Source of the DNA: Candidatus Saccharimonadota bacterium
GTDB lineage: Bacteria > Patescibacteriota > Saccharimonadia > Saccharimonadales > EFPC-124
Length of the DNA: 5,961 nt
Reading direction: 5' to 3'
Assembly (NCBI GenBank): GCA_016880595.1
Contig: JAEHDC010000010.1
Span: 1 to 5,961, forward strand
Positions 1-5,516 of the stretch are shown here, piece after piece. Under the pieces are notes generated by a model. The model searched no databases. It was given only the letters and a program-made list of their open reading frames with translations, and was not told where the DNA came from. Positions within the stretch are counted from its first letter, which is position 1; the number at the start of each line of letters is the position of its first letter. Both the position numbers and the translations under genes were made by a program.

Positions 1-726
1 GAAACAACATATTTGCCGCTTGTCATTACCGAGGTGTTTCCAGACCCAGCATCACCACAGCTTGATAGCAATGACGAATTCATAGAGATCTACAATCCTA
101 ACGACACCGCAGTCAATCTGAAAGACTACGTTCTGCAAACTGGTAGCAACTTCCGCTACAGTTATACTTTGGGCGATACACCGCTTGGTTCATACAGCTA
201 TTTAGCAATTGCTTCCTCCGTCTCCAATATAAGCCTAGCTAATAGCGGGAGCGGTGTTCGCCTCTTAGACCCAAATGGAGCTATATCTTACGAAGTTGCG
301 TCTTATGGCAATGCTGAGGAAGGCCAATCCTGGATGCAAGATGAAACTGGCTGGCATTGGACAACCACGCCAACGCCCGGGGCAGCTAACATACTTTCGG
401 TGGCGGCAGCAAAAAACAGCTCATCTTCCTCTACCTCTACATCAAAAAGTACAACTAAAAAATCTTCAAGCAGCTCCTCATCGGCAAAAGCTCCAACCTC
501 TACAAAATCCACAAATAGCAGCGACGACACAACAGACAGCCAAGAGGAATCAACGTCAAGTGCCTGGAAACCACAATACTGGCTAATAGTACCTATCACT
601 GCGCTAGTATTGGGCTATGTTGTTTATGAGTATCGTCAAGAAATATCAAGGATCTTTAAAAAAATCAAACGTCAATTTGCAAAAAAGAAAAATATGGCAA
701 TCAATGAGGATGACAACTACACATAG
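1..726 (+). CDS. Lamin-tail-domain surface protein, C-terminally membrane-anchored (5' partial)
   Basis: The reading frame is open to the left edge (codons E-T-T-Y precede a TTG at 13), so the true start lies outside the window; 241 residues are visible. Residues about 8-131 match a lamin tail domain (LTD), a small Ig-like beta-sandwich: an opening strand ITEVFPDP, then DEFIEIYNP, a middle LANSGSGVRLLDPNG and a closing WTTTPTPGAAN. Residues about 135-187 are an extremely Ser/Thr/Lys-rich stalk. Residues about 191-211 (LIVPITALVLGYVVYEY) form one membrane helix, followed by a basic tail (RIFKKIKRQFAKKKN), which predicts the LTD outside and the tail in the cytoplasm. LTDs are found on bacterial cell-surface and extracellular proteins, some of them nuclease-linked; the exact ligand here is unknown. 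A signal peptide and possibly more domains are expected upstream. It converges on the ATPase gene at 841. The LTD call is firm; adhesion or DNA binding would be inference. Confidence 0.85.
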   Translation, partial: ETTYLPLVITEVFPDPASPQLDSNDEFIEIYNPNDTAVNLKDYVLQTGSNFRYSYTLGDTPLGSYSYLAIASSVSNISLANSGSGVRLLDPNGAISYEVASYGNAEEGQSWMQDETGWHWTTTPTPGAANILSVAAAKNSSSSSTSTSKSTTKKSSSSSSSAKAPTSTKSTNSSDDTTDSQEESTSSAWKPQYWLIVPITALVLGYVVYEYRQEISRIFKKIKRQFAKKKNMAINEDDNYT

Positions 727-747
727 CAGATGTGGGTTGAGTCCCTC

Positions 748-813
748 CGCATGCCATGTACAACAATCAAGCACCACTCGATTCTAAAAATACCCTACCG
801 TACATGGTATGCG
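748..813. repeat. Imperfect inverted repeat between convergent genes
   Basis: The arms at 748-761 and 800-813 are 14 bp each and complementary except for one pair, which is a G-U wobble if transcribed from the + strand. They enclose a 38-nt AT-rich loop. The repeat lies in the 114-bp gap between the stop of the LTD gene (726) and the stop of the ATPase gene (841). A long-loop hairpin at the 3' ends of both transcripts could protect mRNA or help termination, but neither side has a T-tract immediately after the stem, so it is not a classical intrinsic terminator. It could instead be a regulator site or a remnant of a mobile element. Confidence 0.5.
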
Positions 814-840
814 AAGCTGCTTAATCTCCGGGCCTTTGGA

Positions 841-2217
841 TTAACGCACTTCAGAATAAGAAAGCGCGAAGCAAATTTCTTCAATGCTTGTGATTCCCAA
901 AGTTACCTTGATTAAGCCATCAAGCGGCAAAGGTATCATGCCTTCGCTAATAGCCTGCTTATACAGGATGTCGCTTGAAGCTGAGCTGTAAATAAGCCTT
1001 TGGATTTCTGGCGTACATTTTAGCGCTTCGGCAATAACAATTCGTCCATGGTAACCTGTAAAGCCGCACTTTTCGCAGCCTTTTTGGCTTGCTCGCCAGA
1101 GGCGCACTGGCTCGTTTTCTGATGCTGATTTTTTGGGCTTTTTTACATCCAAATCAACAGCTGCTATTTTTTGGAGATCATCCAAGCGGCCAATAACACC
1201 ACTCGGCCTCAGGCCAATAGACAGGCATTTGGAGCCAAATTCCTCCATGCTCGGTTTATAGCTTTCCCGACAACCCAGGCAAAGCCTGCGAACTAACCTT
1301 TGATTAACAATAATCCTCGTAGAGGCAGCCAACAGGTACAATTCAACTTTTAAAGCCCTTAGATACGATACGGCAGTTGCAATGTTACTACTTGTTAGGC
1401 CAACCATTACAAGCTTGCCAGCCAAGGCGGCATGCATTGTAATTGAAGCCGAGTGCACATCATGCAAATCACTAACCATCAAAACATTTGGTTCTTGGCG
1501 CATAACTGCTCGCAAAGTGCTCTCAAAAGTCATTCCAGCCTTGGCATTCACTAGTGTCTGATTAATGCCAGTCAGCCTGCGGTCAATAATATCCTCAACA
1601 GTAGAAATATTGCGGGTCGGATCGCTAACAGCCTTGATTAAACTGTACAAGGTTGACGTTTTGCCAGATTCAGCTGGCCCAGAGATAATAATTAGACCTC
1701 GTGTCTGCTCGGTAACTTCTAGTAGCTGCTCGCGAGCTTGACCCCAGTAGCCTAATTTCTCCAAATTCTCAACTTCGTCAGCTTGACCACTGACATGCAA
1801 GACTATTTTCTCGCCATCTGCAACAGGAATAATGGCCACACGAAGCACAAAAATCTTGTCTGCAATCTCAATCTCATATTTCCCCTCTTGCGGTACGCGA
1901 TCCTCATCTACATCCAAGTTTGCCAGCTGTTTGAGGCTTTTTGTCAAGTCAGCCAAAGAAGACTTTTGTAGCTCAAAGCCTGGTTGCAATAAACCATCAA
2001 TCCTGTATCTAACCACCACGTCCTTATTGTGTGGTTCAATATGAATTGACGTTGCATCTTTTTTTATTGCATCACCAACCACAGTTTGTATCAGCCTAAC
2101 AGATTTTTGAGAGCTAAAAGAAGTGCCTTTGTTAGAACTATTTTCAGTCGGGCTAACAACAGGCTGTTTGACAGTCCCTCCGCTGCCGATTGGCCTCACA
2201 TCCTCAATACGAATCAT
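841..2217 (-). CDS. GspE/PilB-family secretion ATPase with degenerate catalytic motifs
   Basis: This is a hexameric-ATPase family protein of type II secretion, type IV pilus and competence systems, which normally power pilus assembly from the cytoplasmic face. Residue numbers below count the GTG at 2220 as 1. The first ~40 residues are low complexity and the usual MshEN/N1 domain is missing, so it is shorter (~458 aa) than typical PilB (~560). The N2-like domain shows ATSIHIEP (56-63) and VRYRIDG (70-76). Walker A is GPAESGKT (181-188), the Asp box TVEDIID (207-213), Walker B NVLMVSDLHD (245-254), and the zinc-type cysteines are C314, C317, C382 and C385. Family consensus VGEIRD reads VSDLHD, and both His-box histidines are replaced (GHL to GKL, TLHT to GLTS). 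It is the last gene after recA and recX, 33 bp behind recX. The ATG at 2217 is chosen; the GTG directly before it is possible. There is no Shine-Dalgarno site. No PilC, PilM or PilT gene is in view. Confidence 0.88.
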   Translation of the reverse strand: MIRIEDVRPIGSGGTVKQPVVSPTENSSNKGTSFSSQKSVRLIQTVVGDAIKKDATSIHIEPHNKDVVVRYRIDGLLQPGFELQKSSLADLTKSLKQLANLDVDEDRVPQEGKYEIEIADKIFVLRVAIIPVADGEKIVLHVSGQADEVENLEKLGYWGQAREQLLEVTEQTRGLIIISGPAESGKTSTLYSLIKAVSDPTRNISTVEDIIDRRLTGINQTLVNAKAGMTFESTLRAVMRQEPNVLMVSDLHDVHSASITMHAALAGKLVMVGLTSSNIATAVSYLRALKVELYLLAASTRIIVNQRLVRRLCLGCRESYKPSMEEFGSKCLSIGLRPSGVIGRLDDLQKIAAVDLDVKKPKKSASENEPVRLWRASQKGCEKCGFTGYHGRIVIAEALKCTPEIQRLIYSSASSDILYKQAISEGMIPLPLDGLIKVTLGITSIEEICFALSYSEVR

Positions 2218-2224
2218 CACTATT

Positions 2225-2230
2225 ATTGTA
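2225..2230 (-). promoter_or_regulatory. Possible -10 box giving a leaderless ATPase transcript
   Basis: On the minus strand TACAAT lies 7 nt before the ATG at 2217, so a start site at normal spacing would fall at 2217-2219, on the start codon. There is no purine-rich ribosome site in the recX-ATPase gap. No convincing -35 is seen at 16-18 bp. It may be an internal promoter of the recA unit, or a chance AT-rich match. Confidence 0.3.
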
Positions 2231-2250
2231 CGAAACTTTGGCCTATTTTG

Positions 2251-2850
2251 CTAATGGTTAAGCGCAGATTTTATATCTTCGTAATTAAAGCCTTGGCTAA
2301 TAAGATAGCGCATCAACTTTTGATGGTCATTGGCGTAACGCGTCAGCTTTAGCTTTTTGGCTATTAGGATTTTGAGCGCGCCGTTCTCGTCATATTGTGC
2401 TTTTTTCAACACCTCGTCGATAATATTTTCTGCCACGCCTTTTTGCTTAAGCTCAGCATAAAGCTTGCGCTGGCTAATATTCTTATTTAGCGTCCGGCTT
2501 TCCACCCAGGCGCGGGCAAAATTTGCATCGTCAAGATACTTGCGTTGGGTTAGCTTGTTTATTATCTGTTGCGTGTCTTCGGTCGGCCATTTTTTCCGCC
2601 GAGCATAATCTCGAACTTCTTTTACACTGCGCGGCCTAAGCATTGCATAAAGTAGCGCTCGTTCATATGCTTTACCAAAGTCACAGATATGTTTTAGCTC
2701 TTCTAGTCGAAGCTGATTAAGCTCCAAGCCAATGTGCAACTTTTGCTCTAGCAACTGGTTATACGTTAGGGAAAAACTGTACTCGCGATCAACAAATATC
2801 GAGATTCTCTCGGATTTTTTTACCTGGGCTTTTATTGCCGTAATGACCAT
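2251..2850 (-). CDS. recX: RecX, modulator of RecA
   Basis: RecX binds the RecA-ssDNA filament and limits or remodels its growth and its strand-exchange and coprotease activities. The 199-residue protein has the family pattern: an N-terminal beta-rich part (ISIFVDREYSFSLTYNQL, about 16-33) followed by helical three-helix repeats with RPRSVKEVRDYARRK (72-86), LTQRKYLDDANFARAWVESR (100-119) and ISQRKLYAELKQKGV (125-139). The length is between the E. coli (~166) and B. subtilis (~264) proteins. It begins 9 bp after the recA stop, the classical recA-recX arrangement, so co-transcription is expected. The ATG at 2850 has no recognisable Shine-Dalgarno sequence; translation may be coupled to recA, or the gene may also be read from a leaderless internal transcript. 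Confidence 0.93.
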   Translation of the reverse strand: MVITAIKAQVKKSERISIFVDREYSFSLTYNQLLEQKLHIGLELNQLRLEELKHICDFGKAYERALLYAMLRPRSVKEVRDYARRKKWPTEDTQQIINKLTQRKYLDDANFARAWVESRTLNKNISQRKLYAELKQKGVAENIIDEVLKKAQYDENGALKILIAKKLKLTRYANDHQKLMRYLISQGFNYEDIKSALNH

Positions 2851-2859
2851 CGCAAAAAG

Positions 2860-3900
2860 TTATAATGCTTGTTCGGAGGTAACTTTTTCGCGCACTATCT
2901 TGTCTATCTCTACCAAAGTTTTGCCATTTTCCTTAAGGTAGACTTTGGCAGCCTCGCGGCCCTGGCCGATTTTTATATCTTTATAAGAGAACCAAGCGCC
3001 AGCCTTATCTACCACACCATGTTGCACAGCAAGATCAAGCACATCACCTTCGGTAGAGATGCCCTGGTTGTACATGATATCAAATTCGGCTTGACGGAAC
3101 GGCGGCGCAATTTTGTTCTTCACAACCTTCACCTTGGTGCGGTTACCGATAATCTCCTCGCCAGTTTTAATTTGACCAGTGCGGCGTATGTCTAATCTAA
3201 CGGAGGCATAAAACTTCAATGCATTACCGCCAGTGGTGGTTTCTGGATTGCCAAACATCACGCCAATTTTCATGCGGATCTGATTTAAGAAGATGACAGT
3301 AGCCTTGCTTTTGTTAATAATGGCTGTAAGTTTGCGCAAGGCCTGGCTCATAAGGCGAGCTTGCAGGCCCATGTGGCTGTCGCCCATTTCGCCTTCTATT
3401 TCTGCCTGCGGAGTAAGCGCGGCAACAGAGTCGACCACGATAAGATCAACAGCATTACTGTGCACCAAGGTGTCAACAATTTCTAGTGCTTGCTCACCAT
3501 TATCTGGCTGGCTAATAAGCAAATTGTTTGTATCTACGCCAAGCCGACGAGCATAGGACGGATCAAGTGCATGCTCGGCGTCAATAAAAGCCGCTGTGCC
3601 GCCACGCTTCTGGCATTCAGCAATTGCGTGCAGAGTTAAAGTAGTTTTGCCTGAGCTTTCAGGGCCATAAATCTCAATAACGCGTCCTTTTGGATAACCG
3701 CCGCCCAAAGCAAGATCAAGGCTTAGCGCGCCAGATGGAATAAATTCGACGTCAGCATGATGTTGCTCGCCCAAACGCATAATTGCACCAGTGCCAAACT
3801 GTTTCTCTATCTGTTCCATTGCTAGGCCGAGTGCTTTTAGCTTGCCTTCATTTGCAGGTGTCTTGTCGGTTTTCTCAGTCTTCTTGGTTGCGTCGGCCAT
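2860..3900 (-). CDS. recA: RecA recombinase
   Basis: RecA forms ATP-dependent filaments on single-stranded DNA and carries out homologous pairing and strand exchange in repair and in integration of incoming DNA. The protein is 346 aa from the ATG at 3900. Seen in order: a Lys/Thr-rich N-terminal extension (1-20), the oligomerisation helix LKALGLAMEQIEKQFG (21-36), Walker A GPESSGKT (79-86), DAEH with catalytic E109, Walker B LIVVDSVAAL (153-162), NQIR with Q207, loop L2 near 213-228, and the KNKIAPPFRQAEFDI segment (261-275). There is no intein. The tail ends in SEQAL and lacks the strongly acidic C-terminus of E. coli RecA, a tail that restrains activity in that protein. The start is set by GAGG six bases before the ATG; an in-frame GTG at 3960 would add 20 non-conserved residues and span the promoter. 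First gene of the recA-recX-ATPase unit. Confidence 0.98.
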   Translation of the reverse strand: MADATKKTEKTDKTPANEGKLKALGLAMEQIEKQFGTGAIMRLGEQHHADVEFIPSGALSLDLALGGGYPKGRVIEIYGPESSGKTTLTLHAIAECQKRGGTAAFIDAEHALDPSYARRLGVDTNNLLISQPDNGEQALEIVDTLVHSNAVDLIVVDSVAALTPQAEIEGEMGDSHMGLQARLMSQALRKLTAIINKSKATVIFLNQIRMKIGVMFGNPETTTGGNALKFYASVRLDIRRTGQIKTGEEIIGNRTKVKVVKNKIAPPFRQAEFDIMYNQGISTEGDVLDLAVQHGVVDKAGAWFSYKDIKIGQGREAAKVYLKENGKTLVEIDKIVREKVTSEQAL

Positions 3901-3944
3901 ATTTCCCTCACTTTTACTTTTATAATTGTAACATGTTTTAAAAC
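3901..3944 (-). promoter_or_regulatory. recA promoter region: extended -10, SD site and overlapping small palindromes
   Basis: On the minus strand TGTTACAAT (3925-3933) is an extended -10 element; the start site would be near 3918, giving an ~18-nt leader that ends in GAGG (start of the SD six bases before the ATG at 3900). No good -35 is present at 16-18 bp, as expected for extended -10 promoters. Two perfect palindromes overlap the element: AACATGTT (3930-3937) and GTTTTAAAAC (3935-3944). Neither matches the E. coli or Bacillus LexA box, so SOS control is not supported, but another dimeric regulator could bind here. Confidence 0.55.
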
Positions 3945-4005
3945 TATTCAGACTTTCCACGACATATTACCCTCACATGCCTCGCATTTCAACCCCAATT
4001 TGTAG

Positions 4006-4027
4006 TAGAATAGTAACAAATAGGAGA
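4006..4027 (+). promoter_or_regulatory. Pilin promoter -10 and ribosome binding site
   Basis: TAGAAT at 4006-4011 is a plausible -10 box (5 of 6 to TATAAT), predicting a start site near 4018 and a leader of ~15 nt. AGGAG at 4022-4026 is a strong Shine-Dalgarno site six bases before the ATG at 4033, which fixes that start. The -35 region is weak. It lies back to back with the recA promoter in the shared 132-bp region. Confidence 0.5.
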
Positions 4028-4032
4028 ATCCC

Positions 4033-4425
4033 ATGGAACGCCAAAAAGGCTTTACTGTATTTGAACTGATTGTTGCTATCGTCTTTTTATTAGTGGCTGG
4101 CACATTTTTTTACATTCAAAAAAGGAATATAGATGTTGCCGCTAATGACAGCGCCCGCAAAGTAGCCATCAACAGCATTTATTATAATCTGGAAGAAGTT
4201 TATTATGCCGCAAATGGCGCTTATCCAGAATACTTGACCTCTGATCAGCTGACTGGTCTTGATCCAGAGCTTTTAAAAGATCCGAGCGGTATTGAAGTTA
4301 ATCAAGAAGGCAGTAATTACACTTACACACCAAAAGATTGTACTGATAACAAATGTAAAAGTTACACTTTAACGGCCGACCTCGAGAATGAGAGCGATTA
4401 CACAAAAACTAGCCGCCACGAGTAA
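4033..4425 (+). CDS. Type IV prepilin / pseudopilin-like protein
   Basis: This is a small class III-signal protein expected to be cut by prepilin peptidase and assembled into a pilus or pseudopilus. The N-terminus MERQKG/FTVFELIVAIVFLLVAG shows the short basic leader, Gly at -1, Phe at +1 and Glu at +5 of the mature chain (residue 11), then a hydrophobic helix to about residue 27. Residues 43-65 contain the amphipathic helix ending in NGAYPEYLTS, the common Y-P motif of pseudopilins, followed by LDPELLKDPSG. C103 and C108 near the end could form a disulfide like the pilin D-region. At 130 aa it is in the minor pilin/pseudopilin range. It is divergent from recA and ends directly against the next gene. 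A role in DNA uptake would fit recA and the pilus-type ATPase nearby, but adhesion or secretion is equally possible from sequence alone. Confidence 0.9.
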   Translation: MERQKGFTVFELIVAIVFLLVAGTFFYIQKRNIDVAANDSARKVAINSIYYNLEEVYYAANGAYPEYLTSDQLTGLDPELLKDPSGIEVNQEGSNYTYTPKDCTDNKCKSYTLTADLENESDYTKTSRHE

Positions 4426-4452
4426 TTAAAATTCCGTTGGCGGTAAATTACT
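4421..4452. terminator. Weak bidirectional hairpin over two abutting stop codons
   Basis: Perfect 7-bp arms AGTAATT (4421-4427) and AATTACT (4446-4452) enclose an inner CCG/CGG stem (4434-4436 with 4441-4443) around a TTGG loop. The hairpin spans the pilin stop TAA (4423-4425) and the stop of the opposing gene (4426-4428), which touch without a spacer. Neither side has a clean T-tract directly after the stem, so termination strength is uncertain. Confidence 0.35.
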
Positions 4453-5106
4453 TCCCTCGAGCCGTTGCACAGCAATCTCAACCGCATCATTTATTCTGTG
4501 GATAGTTCCATCCGGGTTAGCCACAAATTGAAAATGGTAAATCGTTTCCTCGCCTTGCGTAGACAACCGCAACGTGCCATAATTTAACATTTGTTGCAGA
4601 ATCCCGTGCTTGTCTGCGCTGACGTCCTCGACATTTATAAGGTTGACCACCTGCTGCTTGCTACTAAATAAGGAGTATTGCACAAATTGGATGATGCTTT
4701 CGGTTGTAATATAAAACCGATTTTGGTTATAGACATACGTAGCCACAAAACCGCCAATCATAAAAAAAGCTGCAAGAATAAACGCTGGCAATAAAAACAT
4801 ATCTGTTGAAGGCAAACTGCCGGCCTGGATATTTAGCGTTGCTGCCAGGTTATCTTTGCTTGAAGCGTAGAATGGCACGAGCAAAATCGCCAGCAGAGTA
4901 ATTAAAGCTGTCATTGCCCAAATAGTGAATAGACCAATTGGATGACGATTTACTCTTTCGAGTACGTACTCGCCAGGCGACAAAGCTAGTTCTGGATATT
5001 GTTGTTTTGATTGCTGGTGCAACTGTTCTTCTTCTGGCGTAGCTTGCGATGCCCGCACTTGACGCTTTCGAAAAACAAAATGCGGCGTTTTTTGTTCTTG
5101 CTGCAT
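4426..5106 (-). CDS. Membrane protein with bacterial PH (bPH2/YdbS-like) domain
   Basis: Function unknown. The 226-residue protein has a polar, Gln-rich cytoplasmic N-terminus (1-45), with SPGEYVLERVNRHPIG (43-58) resembling the segment that leads into the membrane in bPH2 proteins. Two membrane helices follow, at about 58-81 and 102-126. The C-terminal half carries the PH-like beta domain: NRFYITTESIIQFVQYSLFS (129-148), then QVVNLINVEDVS (152-163), GILQQMLNYGTLRLST (168-183) and a closing helix INDAVEIAVQRL (205-216). Both termini are predicted on the same, cytoplasmic, side. Such proteins are widespread membrane-associated scaffolds in bacteria and common as single genes in CPR genomes. 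The ATG at 5106 follows a weak GAG site 6 nt upstream and a good -10 box. Monocistronic as far as can be seen. Confidence 0.85.
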   Translation of the reverse strand: MQQEQKTPHFVFRKRQVRASQATPEEEQLHQQSKQQYPELALSPGEYVLERVNRHPIGLFTIWAMTALITLLAILLVPFYASSKDNLAATLNIQAGSLPSTDMFLLPAFILAAFFMIGGFVATYVYNQNRFYITTESIIQFVQYSLFSSKQQVVNLINVEDVSADKHGILQQMLNYGTLRLSTQGEETIYHFQFVANPDGTIHRINDAVEIAVQRLEGSNLPPTEF

Positions 5107-5133
5107 ATCTATCTCAAATTAATTTCTGTAATA

Positions 5134-5139
5134 ATTATA
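5134..5139 (-). promoter_or_regulatory. -10 box of the PH-domain gene
   Basis: A perfect TATAAT on the minus strand gives a predicted start near 5127 and a leader of ~20 nt before the ATG at 5106. A perfect TTGACA also occurs on this strand at 5162-5167, but the 22-bp spacing is too long for a standard pair, so the -35 is uncertain. Confidence 0.5.
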
Positions 5140-5280
5140 CACGAGTTAGGGGCAAGGGGCATGTCAAAAATGAACCTCCCCGAGCTTTCGCTCCACTAAT
5201 ATAAACTTAAGCCCATCCCACTAAAATACAACCTCCGTTGCCGTTTGTAAAAAGCTAGGACTTTCCTGGTATACCTCATC

Positions 5281-5310
5281 TTGCCTAAAATATGAATAAT
5301 TTGTTATAAC
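5281..5310 (+). promoter_or_regulatory. Possible extended -10 promoter with no adjacent gene
   Basis: TTGCCT (5281-5286) and TATAAC (5305-5310) are separated by 18 bp, and TG stands one base before the -10, forming an extended element. Transcription would start near 5317, about 200 nt before the secreted-protein ORF, so it would make either a long leader or a short RNA. The -10 lies within the self-complementary GTTATAAC (5303-5310), so it reads similarly on both strands. Confidence 0.3.
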
Positions 5311-5407
5311 GAACTAAAACACTTTTTAGCGTAGTGCGAGCCCTTCTTTTTTCTGTGATTATTTAATACTAACTTACGATGCGCACATTATTGCATCCCA
5401 CAAAATC

Positions 5408-5437
5408 TTGACAGCGAATGTGACTTGTTGATAACAT
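5408..5437 (+). promoter_or_regulatory. Promoter of the secreted-protein gene
   Basis: A perfect -35 TTGACA lies at 5408-5413. Candidate -10 boxes are GATAAC (5430-5435, 16-bp spacer) or TAACAT (5432-5437, 18-bp spacer, with TG one base upstream). Either predicts transcription beginning at about 5442-5444, exactly at the left edge of the palindrome. Confidence 0.55.
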
Positions 5438-5442
5438 GATTA

Positions 5443-5471
5443 AGTTACCTTAATTTTAAATTAAGGTAACT
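5443..5471. repeat. 29-bp perfect palindrome at the predicted transcript start
   Basis: The left arm AGTTACCTTAATTT (5443-5456) is followed by a single T and the exact reverse complement (5458-5471). It sits just downstream of the -10 box, where a dimeric repressor would block transcription. As RNA, with a slightly larger loop, it would form a ~13-bp hairpin at the 5' end of the mRNA. No T-run follows on the + strand, so an intrinsic terminator is unlikely. Confidence 0.75.
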
Positions 5472-5516
5472 GCACCAAAAAACCCAACGCCATACGCAAC
5501 AGGGCTAGGAGTTACT

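Larger units (their letters stand above)
5107..5516. other. 410-bp AT-rich intergenic region between divergent genes
   Basis: No convincing protein gene lies here. It holds the promoter of the PH-domain gene at its left end and the promoter plus palindrome of the secreted-protein gene at its right end. In between are a second + strand promoter-like pair (about 5281-5310), a short minus-strand hairpin GAGC-GAAA-GCTC with a GNRA-type loop near 5183-5194, a T-run at about 5346-5352, and a weak GATGC/GCATC inverted repeat (5378-5397). A 60-bp stretch at 5281-5340 is about 30% GC by hand count, against ~51% in the gene that follows. Confidence 0.6.

Noticed and set aside
660..760. Complete tRNA gene ending at the tRNA-like 3' fragment
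   Set aside because: No acceptor 5' half, D-arm or anticodon arm can be found upstream, where the sequence codes the LTD protein tail.
730..915. 61-residue + strand ORF between the LTD gene and the ATPase gene
   Set aside because: No ribosome site, overlaps the ATPase gene end, no recognisable protein character.
3901..3960. GTG at 3960 as recA start, adding 20 residues
   Set aside because: The added residues do not look like RecA, span the -10 box and SD site, and the ATG at 3900 has a well-placed GAGG.
3901..4032. SOS (LexA) box upstream of recA
   Set aside because: No CTGT-N8-ACAG or GAAC-N4-GTTC pattern on either strand.
5161..5199. 12-codon ORF (MSKMNLPELSLH) in the intergenic region, after a G-rich stretch
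   Set aside because: Too short to support; the G-rich stretch is not a good SD match and there is no downstream gene on that strand for it to control closely.
5443..5471. Palindrome as an intrinsic terminator
   Set aside because: AT-rich stem, no T-run downstream on the + strand, and it lies after a promoter rather than after a gene.
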